The notes: generated by a model not told the origin, from the sequence alone. A stretch of 64,000 nt of DNA from Labedella endophytica (GCF_003990045.1 NZ_RZGZ01000002.1:248001-312000); one strand, 5' to 3'. Shown: positions 42,017-51,077, numbered from the stretch's first letter. Program-made: numbers and translations.

Positions 42017-43609
42017 TTACTCGCCGGCGAGGACCACGTTCGTGAGACGCGGGTTGCCGACCGGTGAGGTGACGAGGTCGCTGATCCGGTCGCTCGTGAC
42101 GTAGGAGTACGTCTCGAAGAACAGCGGCGGAGCGGGGAACTCCTCGAGGATGAGTTCCTGAACGTCCGCGTAGGCAGAACCGTCGCCCGTGTCGGCGGCG
42201 TCGGCAGCGTCGATCGCGGCCTTCACGTCCGCGTCGTACCACGGGATGCAGTTGGCGCAGCCGCCGTTCTCCACGAAGAACGGTCGCAGCGTCGCCTGCT
42301 GGCTCGGGTACAACGCGCCCCAGCGGGAGAAGAACGGTCCGTCGATGTTGCCGGCCGTGCGGTTGTCGGAGAACTCGGCCCAGTCGGCGCTCGGCACCGC
42401 GGTCGCGTCGACGCCGAGGTTCTGGCGCAGGTTGTTCGCGATGGCGTTGTAGAAGTCGTCGAGACCGCCGCCGCCCGGGAAGGAGATCTCCATGCTGCCC
42501 TCGAAGCCGCCGGCCTCGTCGAGCAGGTCCTTCGCGGCATCCGGGTCGTACTCGCAGAACTCGCCGCAGATGTCCTCGGGCGTCCCCGGTTCGATCGCCG
42601 GCGTGAAGGCGGTGGCCGGCGTGTAGGCGCCACCGTAGATCACGTCGTTGATCGTCTCGCGGTCGATCGCCATGGAGATCGCCTGGCGGACACGCACATC
42701 CTGGTAGCGCTCGTCCCACAGCGGAAGACCGAGGTACGAGATGCCCGGGGCCTCGAACGAGTAGAAGTTGTCGCCGAAGTCGTCACCGGCCTGCGGCAGA
42801 CGGCTCGCGGGCACCGATGCGACATCGAGGTTGCCCGCCTGCACGTCCGTGTAGGCCGTGGTGTCGTCCGTGTACGGCACGAACGAGATCTGGTCGGTCG
42901 TGGGGGCGTCGCCGGCGAAGTCGTCGTAGGCGGTGACGACGAGGGTCTCGTTCTCGACGTAGTCGCCCTCGAGCTCGAACGGACCGTTCCCGATCGGGTG
43001 CGTGTTGTACGCGTCCAGGTCGTCGAAGGCGGACTCGGGCATCGGGTACATGGCCGTCTGCGCCTGGCTCACCTGGAGGGGGAACTGGCTGTCCGGGCCG
43101 ATGAGCTCGACCGTGAAGGTGAGGTCGTCGACCACGGTGAGGCCGGACATCTCGGTGATGCTCGGCTCCCCCTCGGCGGGGTTGAGGTCCGTGTAGCCGA
43201 CGATGTTCGCGACCTGGCCGGAGTTCTCGAACGCGTTGGGGCCGTAGGCGACGGTGTTCCAGGAGTCGACGTAGCTCTGCGCGGTCACCGGGGTGCCGTC
43301 GTGGAAGGTCCAACCGTCCTTGAGCGTGATGGTCCACGTGATGTTGTCGTCGGACTCGATCGACTCGGCCTGGACGTAGTTGAGCGTGCCGTCGGACTCG
43401 AGGAAGCTGAGCGGGGACCACACGGCCATGTTGAAGTCGTAGGCCACGAGCTGGCGGCCCGGGGTGAGCGTTCCGGGGTCGGTCACGCCGAAGGTGATTG
43501 CTCGGGTGCCGTCGTCGGCGGTGTCCGAACCGCCGGTCGCGCAGGCCGTGAGGCCCAGGGCTGTGACCAGCAGGATGCTTGCCGCAGCTGTGCGCTGATT
43601 CCTTCTCAT
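42017..43609 (-). CDS. Peptide-binding lipoprotein, SBP family 5
   Basis: The 530-residue ABC solute-binding protein has a signal peptide and lipobox LTAC with Cys23 as the lipid anchor. Family 5 features are seen: TITLKDGWTFHDGTPVTA, HPIGNGPFEL, DVRVRQAISMAIDRETI and a C-terminal PPLFFETYSYV. The acidic linker after the lipobox is usual. GAGGAG lies 6 nt before the ATG. It is the first gene of the seven-gene operon, with 79 nt to the next gene. The ligand is a peptide or peptide-like compound. Confidence 0.9.
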   Translation of the reverse strand: MRRNQRTAAASILLVTALGLTACATGGSDTADDGTRAITFGVTDPGTLTPGRQLVAYDFNMAVWSPLSFLESDGTLNYVQAESIESDDNITWTITLKDGWTFHDGTPVTAQSYVDSWNTVAYGPNAFENSGQVANIVGYTDLNPAEGEPSITEMSGLTVVDDLTFTVELIGPDSQFPLQVSQAQTAMYPMPESAFDDLDAYNTHPIGNGPFELEGDYVENETLVVTAYDDFAGDAPTTDQISFVPYTDDTTAYTDVQAGNLDVASVPASRLPQAGDDFGDNFYSFEAPGISYLGLPLWDERYQDVRVRQAISMAIDRETINDVIYGGAYTPATAFTPAIEPGTPEDICGEFCEYDPDAAKDLLDEAGGFEGSMEISFPGGGGLDDFYNAIANNLRQNLGVDATAVPSADWAEFSDNRTAGNIDGPFFSRWGALYPSQQATLRPFFVENGGCANCIPWYDADVKAAIDAADAADTGDGSAYADVQELILEEFPAPPLFFETYSYVTSDRISDLVTSPVGNPRLTNVVLAGE

Positions 43610-43788
43610 CGTTTCTCCTCGTCGGGGTGCAGAACAGGGGTGGAGCCTGAATGGTGCGGGGGTGCGAGTGGAGCGGGGTGCGAGAGGCACGGTCGGCGCG
43701 GGATGTGCGCGGGGAGAACGTGCGAGTCGATGCGGTGGAGCCAGCAAACCCCCCGAGCGTGGGACGCGTCAATACTTCGGCGTCAGAA

Positions 43789-43808
43789 GTTTCACAAAGT
43801 AATGAAAC
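43789..43808. promoter_or_regulatory. Candidate operator upstream of the peptide operon
   Basis: GTTTCA, an 8-nt spacer and TGAAAC form a perfect-arm inverted repeat in a markedly AT-rich stretch (about 43775-43830) that also contains a TATTTAG element read on the minus strand. It lies about 180 nt upstream of the binding-protein start. The rest of 43610-43857 shows nothing further. Confidence 0.35.
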
Positions 43809-43857
43809 CTAAATATGTTCGAAACAATCGCGCTGAACGCGCCCCGCCATCGGCATG

Positions 43858-43917
43858 TGCGTACGCAACTGCCTTCCGCGGGTGAGATTTGACCCGCGGA
43901 AGGCAGTTGCGTACGCA
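43858..43917. terminator. Long perfect hairpin (26-bp arms)
   Basis: Arm 1 (43858-43883) begins TGCGTACGCAACTGCC and pairs perfectly with arm 2 (43892-43917); the loop is 8 nt. It lies after the DUF427 stop on the minus strand and upstream of the peptide operon promoter, so it can insulate the two. No U tract follows. Confidence 0.65.
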
Positions 43918-43989
43918 GATCGGAGGTCGAGCAGACGACGACCGGGTACGAGGCGGAGCGGTCGGCGAGGAAGGACCGCTGAGAGCGGG

Positions 43990-44502
43990 CTACCAGCCCC
44001 AGGTGCCCGGAGCGCCCTTGAAGGGGCCGACGATCTCGGATGTGATCCAGCCGCCGTAGAAGTCGCCGTCCTGCGCCTGCACCACCTCGCCTCCCACCTC
44101 GCAGCTGTCCATGCGGCCCGGGTAGAGGGCGATCATGTCGCGGAGCTCGGTGAAGCCCTTCCGCGGGGTCGCGTAGAACCAGCCGGCGGACGGAGCCACG
44201 GCGCCGCCCGAGACGACGTCGAGATAGGAGGCCTCGCCCTTGAACTCGCAGAACGTGGTGCCGGCGGCCGGCCGCAGCGAACCATCGACGAAGGCGCCGC
44301 GCGGCACGTAGAACACGGGAGGATGGCTCGTCTCGAGCACGCGGACCGCGTCCGTCGTGTCGGCGATGACCGCTCCCCCGAAGCGCACGACCACGCGCTT
44401 CGAGACCTGCTCGACGCGCGGAGGCCGCGGGTAGTCCCACACGGACTCCTGACCGGGACCGGCGGGAAGGGGGACGACGCGACGCGATCGGTTCGAGGTC
44501 AT
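43990..44502 (-). CDS. DUF427 family protein
   Basis: The 170 residues match DUF427: ESVWDYPRPPRVE, RVVVRFGGAVIADT, HPPVFYVPRGAF, FCEFKGEASYLDVV and AGWFYATPRKGF, with the C-terminal EVVQAQDGDFYGGWIT. The family forms a small beta-rich domain of unknown biochemical function. It is divergent from the PLDc_N gene with 81 nt between starts. Confidence 0.85.
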   Translation of the reverse strand: MTSNRSRRVVPLPAGPGQESVWDYPRPPRVEQVSKRVVVRFGGAVIADTTDAVRVLETSHPPVFYVPRGAFVDGSLRPAAGTTFCEFKGEASYLDVVSGGAVAPSAGWFYATPRKGFTELRDMIALYPGRMDSCEVGGEVVQAQDGDFYGGWITSEIVGPFKGAPGTWGW

Positions 44503-44570
44503 GGTCCATTCTCACCCCGCGTACCTCGGAACGGGCGCGATCGACCTTCCGCGTCCGCCGCAGCTGTCAA

Positions 44571-44576
44571 TACACT
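44571..44576 (+). promoter_or_regulatory. Leaderless-type -10 box for the PLDc_N protein
   Basis: TACACT is followed by 7 nt and ATG 44584. Confidence 0.5.
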
Positions 44577-44583
44577 GTGCGTC

Positions 44584-44988
44584 ATGTACTTGCTGATCTC
44601 GGCCGTGACCTTCCTCGTGATCCTCCTGGCCCTCATCGACATCATCACGCGCCCGGACGACCAGGTGAAGTACCTGCCGAAGCTGTTCTGGGTGGTCCTC
44701 GTGATCCTCCTGCCGTTCCTTGGCAGCATCCTCTGGGTCACGGTCGGGCGCGAGTGGGGCGGGAGCGGCGAGAGCGTGAGCTTCGGCGATCGCCGCCGCT
44801 GGGATCGAACGGCGACGGAGTCGGCGGCTACCTCGACGCGAACGGCACTGTCCCCGGCCCCTCAGCGCGCCCTGTCGACGGAGGAACAGCTCGCCGCCCT
44901 CGAGCGCGAGGCCGAGTTCTACGAGAAGCAGGCCCGAATCCGTCGCCTGGAGGCGGACCTCGACGGGAAGCGATCCTCGGAATCCTGA
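44584..44988 (+). CDS. PLDc_N domain membrane protein
   Basis: The 134-residue protein has two N-terminal membrane helices (residues 1-18 and about 33-55). The linker holds DIITRPDDQVKYLPKLFW, and VGREWGG follows, which is the pattern of the phospholipase D N-terminal (PLDc_N) domain. A charged coiled-coil-like C-terminus follows (EEQLAALEREAEFYEKQ). No catalytic HKD motif is present. Its role is unknown, and it resembles small actinobacterial envelope proteins. Confidence 0.75.
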   Translation: MYLLISAVTFLVILLALIDIITRPDDQVKYLPKLFWVVLVILLPFLGSILWVTVGREWGGSGESVSFGDRRRWDRTATESAATSTRTALSPAPQRALSTEEQLAALEREAEFYEKQARIRRLEADLDGKRSSES

Positions 44989-45074
44989 TCGGGTTCACGT
45001 CGACCGGCGCTGGGGGCTCTCCGGGCCTCGCACGGCGGAAGCGTGATGTCGAGGCGAGGGCGGCAGTTCGTCGC

Positions 45075-45121
45075 CGAGGGCGCCACGAGTACATGGCGCC
45101 CTCGCTCGGGAGTAGCCCTTT
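45075..45121 (-). repeat. 3'-end hairpin repeat, copy C
   Basis: On the minus strand it begins AAAGGGCTACTCCCGAGCGA (from 45121), 3 nt after the TAA of the PD40 gene. It contains a perfect 11-bp hairpin CGAGGGCGCCA / TGGCGCCCTCG with an 8-nt loop (45075-45104). It is the same family as copies A and B. Confidence 0.75.
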
Positions 45122-45124
45122 GGG

Positions 45125-46036
45125 TTATTCACGGGTGGGGTACTCGACGAAGGCGAGGGCGTCGGAGTCCGGCGACCAGCTGTTGACGTTGAGGGTGCCC
45201 TGGCCACCGAAGACGGCATAGGTTTGGATCGGGCTGGACCAGTCGTCCGTCGAGACGACGGTCACGACCACGGGGACGTCGGCGGGGTGGCCGATCGTGC
45301 CGGGAGGGAACGAGACGTAGGAGGCGAACCGGCCGTCGGGCGACACATGCGGGAACCAGTCCACCGTGTCGCTCTCGACGAGACGTTCGAGCCCCGTTCC
45401 GTCCACTCGGATGCGGCCGAGCTGGGCGTGTCCCGGTTCGGTCGTGAACGCGTCCGAGTTGAACACGATCCACTCTCCGTCCGGCGTGAACTCGGGCCCG
45501 TCGAGGTGACCGTCACCGGTGTCGAGGTGGCGCACCTCTCCCCCGGCCGCCGGCACGAGTCCGAGCCGTCCCTCCGGGTCCCGGCCATGGTGGTCGCACG
45601 GGATCTCCACGAAGGCGAGCGTCCCGCCGTCGGGGCTGACACCGTGGAGGTAGTGCCGAACGCGGTCATCGGAGGTGATCCGGCGGGCCCGGCCGCCGGA
45701 CAGCGGAGCGACGTAGAGGTGTCCGTCGTCGGACGTGAGGAACACGTCGTCTCCGTTCGGGGCGAGCACGTGATCGTTGTTGAGACGGGAGACACCGTCG
45801 ATCTCGATCGGGGTGAGGCCCGCACCGTGCGTCGGCGGCAGTGACCAGAGTCGGCCCCCGCCGTTGACGACGAGCCGGCCATCGTCCGACCAATTGGGGG
45901 CCTCGACGAGGATCTCCGTGCTCTCCGTGACCACGAACGGTTCGCCCGAGAGCGGCGCGACCCACACGGTGCTCCACTGTCCGGGCGCGTGCCGCCGCCC
46001 GCCGCTCGATCCGGCCGACTGCTGCGCTGCGTCCAT
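45125..46036 (-). CDS. TolB-like PD40 beta-propeller protein
   Basis: The 303-residue protein consists of WD40-like TolB/PD40 repeats: NWSDDGRLVVN, APNGDDVFLTSDDGHLYVAP, SPDGGTLAFVEIP, TPDGEWIVFNS, SPDGRFASYVS and SPDSDALAFVE. No signal peptide is seen, so a cytoplasmic propeller is likely. Its binding partner is unknown. A leaderless-type promoter (TACCAT, 46043-46048 on the minus strand, then 6 nt, then ATG) supports start 46036. Copy C of the repeat follows directly. Confidence 0.85.
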   Translation of the reverse strand: MDAAQQSAGSSGGRRHAPGQWSTVWVAPLSGEPFVVTESTEILVEAPNWSDDGRLVVNGGGRLWSLPPTHGAGLTPIEIDGVSRLNNDHVLAPNGDDVFLTSDDGHLYVAPLSGGRARRITSDDRVRHYLHGVSPDGGTLAFVEIPCDHHGRDPEGRLGLVPAAGGEVRHLDTGDGHLDGPEFTPDGEWIVFNSDAFTTEPGHAQLGRIRVDGTGLERLVESDTVDWFPHVSPDGRFASYVSFPPGTIGHPADVPVVVTVVSTDDWSSPIQTYAVFGGQGTLNVNSWSPDSDALAFVEYPTRE

Positions 46037-46042
46037 ACATCG

Positions 46043-46048
46043 ATGGTA
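46043..46048 (-). promoter_or_regulatory. Leaderless-type -10 box for the PD40 protein
   Basis: TACCAT on the minus strand is followed by 6 nt and ATG 46036. Confidence 0.45.
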
Positions 46049-46122
46049 GGCCGGTGGTCCCGGCACCGACAGAGCTCGGAGTGATTCAGCGCAGGGCCTT
46101 CCGGAGTGTCGGTGGGTCCCAC

Positions 46123-46128
46123 CACACT
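46123..46128 (+). promoter_or_regulatory. Leaderless-type -10 box for the ABM protein
   Basis: CACACT is followed by 6 nt and ATG 46135. Confidence 0.35.
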
Positions 46129-46134
46129 GGGGCC

Positions 46135-46434
46135 ATGACATTCGCGAACGTGGGAACACTCGGGGTCCAGCCAGGCAAGCGCGACGAGGTGATCGAGATC
46201 CTCACACGCCCGTCCTCCGAACTCGCGGCGAGCGGCTGCCTCAGCTACGAGGTGGGCGTGAGCGACGACCATCCCGAGACGGTCTTCGTCACCGAGCTCT
46301 GGGTCTCGCCCGATGCGCATCGCGCGTCCCTGCAGCTCGACAGCGTGAAGGCGTCGATCGCCGAGGCCATGCCGCTCCTCTCCGGCGAGTTCGGGGGCTT
46401 CCAGTTCGAGGTGGTCGGGTCCCCGTTGCGCTAA
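46135..46434 (+). CDS. ABM-domain protein (quinol monooxygenase-like)
   Basis: The 99-residue protein has the dimeric alpha/beta barrel pattern of the antibiotic biosynthesis monooxygenase family: GKRDEVIEILTRPSSEL, GCLSYEVGVS, TVFVTELWVS and HRASLQLDSVKASI. Small ABM proteins oxidise quinols or degrade heme, and many have no known substrate. It is a single gene, divergent from the PD40 gene. Confidence 0.85.
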   Translation: MTFANVGTLGVQPGKRDEVIEILTRPSSELAASGCLSYEVGVSDDHPETVFVTELWVSPDAHRASLQLDSVKASIAEAMPLLSGEFGGFQFEVVGSPLR

Positions 46435-46446
46435 GGAGAACGGGAG

Positions 46447-47277
46447 CTAGCGAGAACCGGGACGATCCGCGTCCGGCGGTCCCGCGGGGACATCCCAGCC
46501 CTCCTGCGGGGTCTCGCACGTCTCGCGGTAGACGAACTGCGACGGTAGCTTGCGCTGATGGCTCGACCAGTCGATCGCCGGACGGCGCTGCTCGGGCGGC
46601 AGATAGCCGAGCCGGTAGACCGCCATGAGCTCGAGCTCGTCGGGCACGCGCAACAGATCCACGATCTTGTCCCACTCCCCCGGCACCTCCATGGGGAACG
46701 AGACGAACTGGATGCCCATGCCGAGCTCCGTCGTCGTGAGCCAGACGTTCTCCATCGCCGCCCCCATGCTGAACAGGGAGTAGAACGACGACAGTTCGCC
46801 CGGCCGGTACTCGGAGCGGTCGAGCATCACCCCGAGAAGCAGAGGCGACCCCGCCACGAGCTTCCGATTCTCGGCGCCGAGCGTGCGCGGCACGCCGAGC
46901 GCGTTCATGAGCTTCTGGCCGCGCGACGTGAACGCCTGGCTCGTGAACGGCCGCAGCGGCGCGGGGAGCTTGTCGAAGAGCATGCCGTCACGGCGACGCT
47001 CCATCTCGGCGGCGCTGAACCGGAAGTACGGCTTGTAACGCTCGAAGAACGTGCCGTTCGACATCGCCGTCGTCATGCTCGACCCGCTGATCTCCGCGAC
47101 GCGCTCGATCGTCGACCGCTCCTCCACGATCACGAAGCGCCACGGTTGGCTGTTGAGCTGGGACGGCGCCCGCCCGGCCACCTCCATGAGGATGCGCTGG
47201 TGCTCCTCCGACACGGGGTCCGGCAGGAACGGGCCGTTGGTGGTCTTGCGACGGCGGATGGCATCGAGCAGATCCAC
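46447..47277 (-). CDS. Nitroreductase family protein
   Basis: The 276-residue FMN-dependent protein shows [31 protein letters not shown], then [17 protein letters not shown] and [18 protein letters not shown]. Family members reduce nitro groups, quinones or other electrophiles with NAD(P)H. GTG 47277 is preferred because GGAGG lies 5-6 nt upstream; the stop of the upstream small membrane gene falls within that ribosome binding site. The GTG at 47283 is an alternative. Confidence 0.85.
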   Translation of the reverse strand: MDLLDAIRRRKTTNGPFLPDPVSEEHQRILMEVAGRAPSQLNSQPWRFVIVEERSTIERVAEISGSSMTTAMSNGTFFERYKPYFRFSAAEMERRRDGMLFDKLPAPLRPFTSQAFTSRGQKLMNALGVPRTLGAENRKLVAGSPLLLGVMLDRSEYRPGELSSFYSLFSMGAAMENVWLTTTELGMGIQFVSFPMEVPGEWDKIVDLLRVPDELELMAVYRLGYLPPEQRRPAIDWSSHQRKLPSQFVYRETCETPQEGWDVPAGPPDADRPGSR

Positions 47278-47279
47278 GG

Positions 47280-47651
47280 TCACCTCCAGGATCGGATGAG
47301 TCCGGCGAGGACGAACGGCGCGGCCGCGAGTGCCACGACCATGTGCCGGTTCGAATGGGTGCCGAGGAACGGGATGAGGGCGAGGGGTACGGCCGCCGGG
47401 GCGAGGAGCGCCGCGGCCGCGCGCGACGAGGAGCGCGGCCGACCCCACCAGGCGGAGCTCACGGCCACCGCGGTGAGGGTCGACGTCGAGACGTAGAGCG
47501 CGTGGTGCACCCAGCGCACGTCCGACGTGTCGATCCTCGAGGTCGCGACGCCCGCGCCCACGGCGCAGTTCGCGACGTAGCTCAGGGATGCGGCAGAGAA
47601 CAGGATCGCGGGGGTCACTCCAGAAGTGTTGTCGAGGGTGCGGACCGGCAC
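47280..47651 (-). CDS. Small hydrophobic membrane protein of unknown function
   Basis: The 123-residue protein has about three membrane helices (near residues 13-33, 52-67 and 80-95) and a fourth partial one at the end. The N-terminus is polar. I do not recognise its family. It overlaps the ribosome binding site of the nitroreductase gene, so the two are probably co-translated. A role in that pathway is not shown. Confidence 0.6.
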   Translation of the reverse strand: MPVRTLDNTSGVTPAILFSAASLSYVANCAVGAGVATSRIDTSDVRWVHHALYVSTSTLTAVAVSSAWWGRPRSSSRAAAALLAPAAVPLALIPFLGTHSNRHMVVALAAAPFVLAGLIRSWR

Positions 47652-47678
47652 AAGCCCGTGCGGCTCACGGCGACGATG

Positions 47679-48986
47679 CTACGCGGGGGTGGCCGCGATG
47701 CTGTCCTCGGTGTCGCCATCGCCGCGACGCTCCGCGACGCGACGGCGGCGTCGATCGAGCAGCGCCATGGTCGGGGCGGCGGTGATGCCGTGGACCAGGA
47801 TCGAGCCGACGACGACGAGCGAGACGAGCGCCCACAGGTGCTCGCCCCCCGGGAACTCGCCCTCGTCGAGGGCGAAGGCGATGTAGAAGAGCGAGCCGAC
47901 ACCCCGCACGCCGAAGAACGAGATGACGGCCCGCTCCCCCGGTCCGGTTTTGCCCGGTGTGAGACCGATCCACCCGGCCACGGGTCGGATGACGAGGAGG
48001 AAGACCGCGACGACGAGCACGTCGAGCAGGCGGATGTCGTCGAACAGCCCCCGCGCGACCGCCCCACCGAGGAGCACGACCACGGCGATCGTCAGGAGTC
48101 GCTCGATCTGCTCGACGAAGGTGTGGAGGACGGCGTGGTAGCCGTGATTGCGCTCGGAGCCCCTCATCGAGCACGCGCAGACGAACACGGCGATGAAGCC
48201 GTATCCCTCGGCGGACTCGGTGGCCCCGTAGGCCAGGAACGTCGCGGCCAGCGCCACGAATCCCTCGCTCTGCGTCGTGAGGTTCAGTCGCTGCGACATC
48301 GACGAGAAGAAGAGCTTGCCGAGGAGCCGGCCGACGAGGTAGCCGATCCCGATCCCGATCGTGAGTCGCCACGCGAGGTCGACGACCGCCCACTCGCCCA
48401 ACCACGCGTTCGGCGCGACCCCGACGAGACTGATGAGGATGGCGGCGTAGGTGAAGGGGAACGCGAGTCCGTCGTTGAGCCCGGCCTCGGAGGTGAGCGC
48501 GAAACGCGCCTCGTCGTCCTGGGCCTCGGCATCCGTCACCGGTTCGCTCACCTGGACCTCGGTGGCGAGCACCGGGTCCGTCGGGGCGAGGGCCGCAGCG
48601 AGGAGCACGGCGCTCGCGACGCCGAGCCCGAGGACCGCCCAGCCGAGCAGACCGATCGCGAGCATCGACAGCGGCATGGTGATGGCCAGGAGCCGCCACG
48701 TCGTCGACCACCCGCGGAGCGACGGCCGCCGATTGATCGCGAGTCCCGCTCCCATGAGGGAGACGATGACGCAGATCTCGGTGAGGTGCAGGGCGACTTC
48801 GGGGTGCGCGAGCGGGTCGGGATCCGGCAGGTCCGGGAGCAGCGTGAAGCCGAGGATGCCCGCACCGAGGAACACGATGGGCATGGAGATGGGCGCTCGC
48901 CCGAGGACCCGCGGGAGCAGGGCGGCCACGATCGTCGCCACCCCGATCGCCGCGAAGATGGCTCCCGAACCGTCGAATTCGAGCAC
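47679..48986 (-). CDS. Cation/proton antiporter (CPA1, Na+/H+ exchanger family)
   Basis: The 435 residues contain about 12 membrane helices. Conserved motifs are LAPTDPVLATEVQV (with the Asp next to Pro in the discontinuous helix), SEAGLNDGLAFPF (the Asn-Asp pair that binds the cation) and ISFFGVRGVGSLFYI. It exchanges Na+ or K+ for H+. The C-terminal tail is short and charged. It is the first gene of a minus run with the small membrane protein gene (27-nt gap). Confidence 0.9.
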   Translation of the reverse strand: MLEFDGSGAIFAAIGVATIVAALLPRVLGRAPISMPIVFLGAGILGFTLLPDLPDPDPLAHPEVALHLTEICVIVSLMGAGLAINRRPSLRGWSTTWRLLAITMPLSMLAIGLLGWAVLGLGVASAVLLAAALAPTDPVLATEVQVSEPVTDAEAQDDEARFALTSEAGLNDGLAFPFTYAAILISLVGVAPNAWLGEWAVVDLAWRLTIGIGIGYLVGRLLGKLFFSSMSQRLNLTTQSEGFVALAATFLAYGATESAEGYGFIAVFVCACSMRGSERNHGYHAVLHTFVEQIERLLTIAVVVLLGGAVARGLFDDIRLLDVLVVAVFLLVIRPVAGWIGLTPGKTGPGERAVISFFGVRGVGSLFYIAFALDEGEFPGGEHLWALVSLVVVGSILVHGITAAPTMALLDRRRRRVAERRGDGDTEDSIAATPA

Positions 48987-49219
48987 GGTGCGTCCTTTCC
49001 GATGTCGCGCCGAGGGGGCCGCGAGGGTGGGCGACGCTCCGGACGGAGAAAGCCGATGATCAGCATCACACCCGAACGAGCCTTGGGGTACGGCGTTGAC
49101 CCGTTTCCGTTCGTGTGCCGGGGGCCGGCCGTGCCGGACGGTCGCCGCTCACCGCCGGTGACACACACGCCGTCGCGATTCGCGAGAGACTAGGAGTCCA
49201 CCGAACGGAAAGAGCACCC

Positions 49220-50254
49220 ATGACCGAACCGGTCGACGCGCGAGTCGCCGTCTACATCGACTTCGACAACATCGTCATCTCGCGATACGACCAGGTGCAC
49301 GGTCGGAGTCAGTTCATGCGCGACAAGGCGCGCGCCTACAGCTCCTCGGCGAAGGCGTCCGACACCGACATGGCCGGCAAGCTCACCGAGGCGACCGTCG
49401 ACATCGGCGCAGTCATCGACTTCGCGTCGTCGTTCGGCACGCTCGTGCTGACGCGGGCCTACGCCGACTGGTCGGCACCCGTGAACGCGGACTACCGCGG
49501 CCAGCTCGTGAGTCGGGCCGTCGACCTCGTGCAGTTGTTCCCCGCCGCCGCGTACGCCAAGAACGGAGCGGACATCCGCCTCGCCGTGGACGCGGTCGAG
49601 GACATGTTCCGCCTCCCGGACCTCACCCACGTCATCATCGTCGCGGGCGACTCCGACTACATCGCACTCGCCCAGCGCTGCAAGCGACTCGGCCGCTACG
49701 TCGTGGGTATCGGCGTCGCCGGCTCCACGAGCCGTTCCCTCGCCGCCGCGTGTGACGAGTTCGCCACCTACGACGCCCTCCCGGGCGTCAAGCCCGCCGT
49801 GACCGCTGCCGCGGCCCCGCGCATCACCCCCGCGCCCGAAACGGATGCCGAGCCCGTCGCGACCGAGGGCACAGCGATCGCCTCCGGCGTTCCGATCATC
49901 ACGTTCCAGCAGCCGCCCGTGGAGGCCACGCCGCCGAAGCGTCGCCGAGCCAAGACCGTGCGCGCCACGGAGGACGACGTCGAGCCGGAGCCTGAGAACC
50001 CCCAGGAGGTCGCCACAGGCCTCCTCGAGCGCGCCCTGCGGCTCGGTCATGAGAAGGACGACGACGCCGAGTGGCTCCACTCGTCCACGGTGAAGACGCA
50101 GATGAAGCGCATGGACCCGTCCTTCAGCGAGAAGGCGCTCGGATTCCGTACCTTCACGGACTTCCTCGAGTCGCGCAGCGACATCGCCGAGCAGGAGCAG
50201 AGCGATAGCGCCCGCCTCGTGCGCCTCGTGCCTGATCGCGTCGCCGCCGACTGA
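49220..50254 (+). CDS. NYN (PIN-like) domain plus LOTUS (OST-HTH) domain protein
   Basis: The 344 residues have an N-terminal NYN nuclease-like domain (residues 8-165) with acidic residues in VYIDFDNIVIS, KNGADIRLAVDAVE and IVAGDSDYIALA. A 90-residue Pro/Ala/Glu-rich linker follows, then a C-terminal LOTUS/OST-HTH domain (LLERALRLG, SSTVKTQMKRMDP). This domain pair is the bacterial counterpart of LabA/MARF1-like RNA-binding nucleases, so RNA is the likely target. Start ATG 49220. Confidence 0.85.
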   Translation: MTEPVDARVAVYIDFDNIVISRYDQVHGRSQFMRDKARAYSSSAKASDTDMAGKLTEATVDIGAVIDFASSFGTLVLTRAYADWSAPVNADYRGQLVSRAVDLVQLFPAAAYAKNGADIRLAVDAVEDMFRLPDLTHVIIVAGDSDYIALAQRCKRLGRYVVGIGVAGSTSRSLAAACDEFATYDALPGVKPAVTAAAAPRITPAPETDAEPVATEGTAIASGVPIITFQQPPVEATPPKRRRAKTVRATEDDVEPEPENPQEVATGLLERALRLGHEKDDDAEWLHSSTVKTQMKRMDPSFSEKALGFRTFTDFLESRSDIAEQEQSDSARLVRLVPDRVAAD

Positions 50255-50275
50255 TCGGATCGAGCCGACGCGGCT

Positions 50276-50878
50276 TCAGTGCAGGTCCGCGTCGGCTTCC
50301 GTCTCGGTCCAGGAGTGGAACGTGACGTCGAATCCCGAGCGCGTCGGCGCGCAGAGGAACGGTCCGACCTCCACATCGGCGTCCGCGGGGAACGGCGCGA
50401 CCCGCACGAGCCGGAACCGCTCGTCGTCACGTCGCGCGCGAACCGTGACGGCGCCGCCCGCGCGGCTGACGCGCACGACGATGCGGTGACCGGCCCAGTC
50501 GTCGACAGGCCCGATCGACCAGTCGGACATACCGTTGGTGACGACCGCCCCGAGACCGAGGGATCCGTCCGCGTATTCGACCCCGGCCTTGATCCAGGCC
50601 TGGTCCGACGCCCTCACGAAGATCCCCGCCTGATCGAATTGACGCGAGTACTCGGCGGAGAAGGCCACCTCGACGGCCCGACCCTCTCCGAGCGGCGCGA
50701 CGAGCGCATGCTCGGTGTCGTGCACGAAGCCGTAGCTCGTGACGCGCCAGGCGTCGCTGCCCTCGACGGCCGTGACGACGAGGCCATCGTCGGTCTCCTC
50801 GGCCCCCGCCGGCGGATTCGTCCAGCGGCCGTCCGACCACGGGATCTCGCGGCGCTGCGGTGTCTCGGCGTCGGTCAT
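50276..50878 (-). CDS. DUF1349 family protein
   Basis: The 200-residue protein has the concanavalin-like beta-sandwich pattern of DUF1349: WTNPPAGAEETDDGLVVTA, FSAEYSRQFDQAGIFVRAS, WIKAGVEYADG, DWSIGPVDDW and the C-terminal GFDVTFHSWT. Yeast Ree1 and bacterial relatives are linked to sugar metabolism, but no function is fixed. A GAAGGAGA ribosome binding site precedes the ATG. It converges on the NYN gene with 21 nt between stops. Confidence 0.85.
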   Translation of the reverse strand: MTDAETPQRREIPWSDGRWTNPPAGAEETDDGLVVTAVEGSDAWRVTSYGFVHDTEHALVAPLGEGRAVEVAFSAEYSRQFDQAGIFVRASDQAWIKAGVEYADGSLGLGAVVTNGMSDWSIGPVDDWAGHRIVVRVSRAGGAVTVRARRDDERFRLVRVAPFPADADVEVGPFLCAPTRSGFDVTFHSWTETEADADLH

Positions 50879-51077
50879 GGGCTGTCTCCTTCGACGGTCG
50901 GCGGCCAGCCCAGCGTGTGGGCCGTGTCGCTCGACCCTATCGATCGGGCCGGTGCGGAAGACCCGAGAACGTCCGATCCAGACGCGGTGGCTGTTTGGCC
51001 ACCCCTTGTCGCACGGATGCGATCCGGCATTCACTGGACACTGACCACTTGCGACCTGTCGCTCGAAAGGAAAACCC

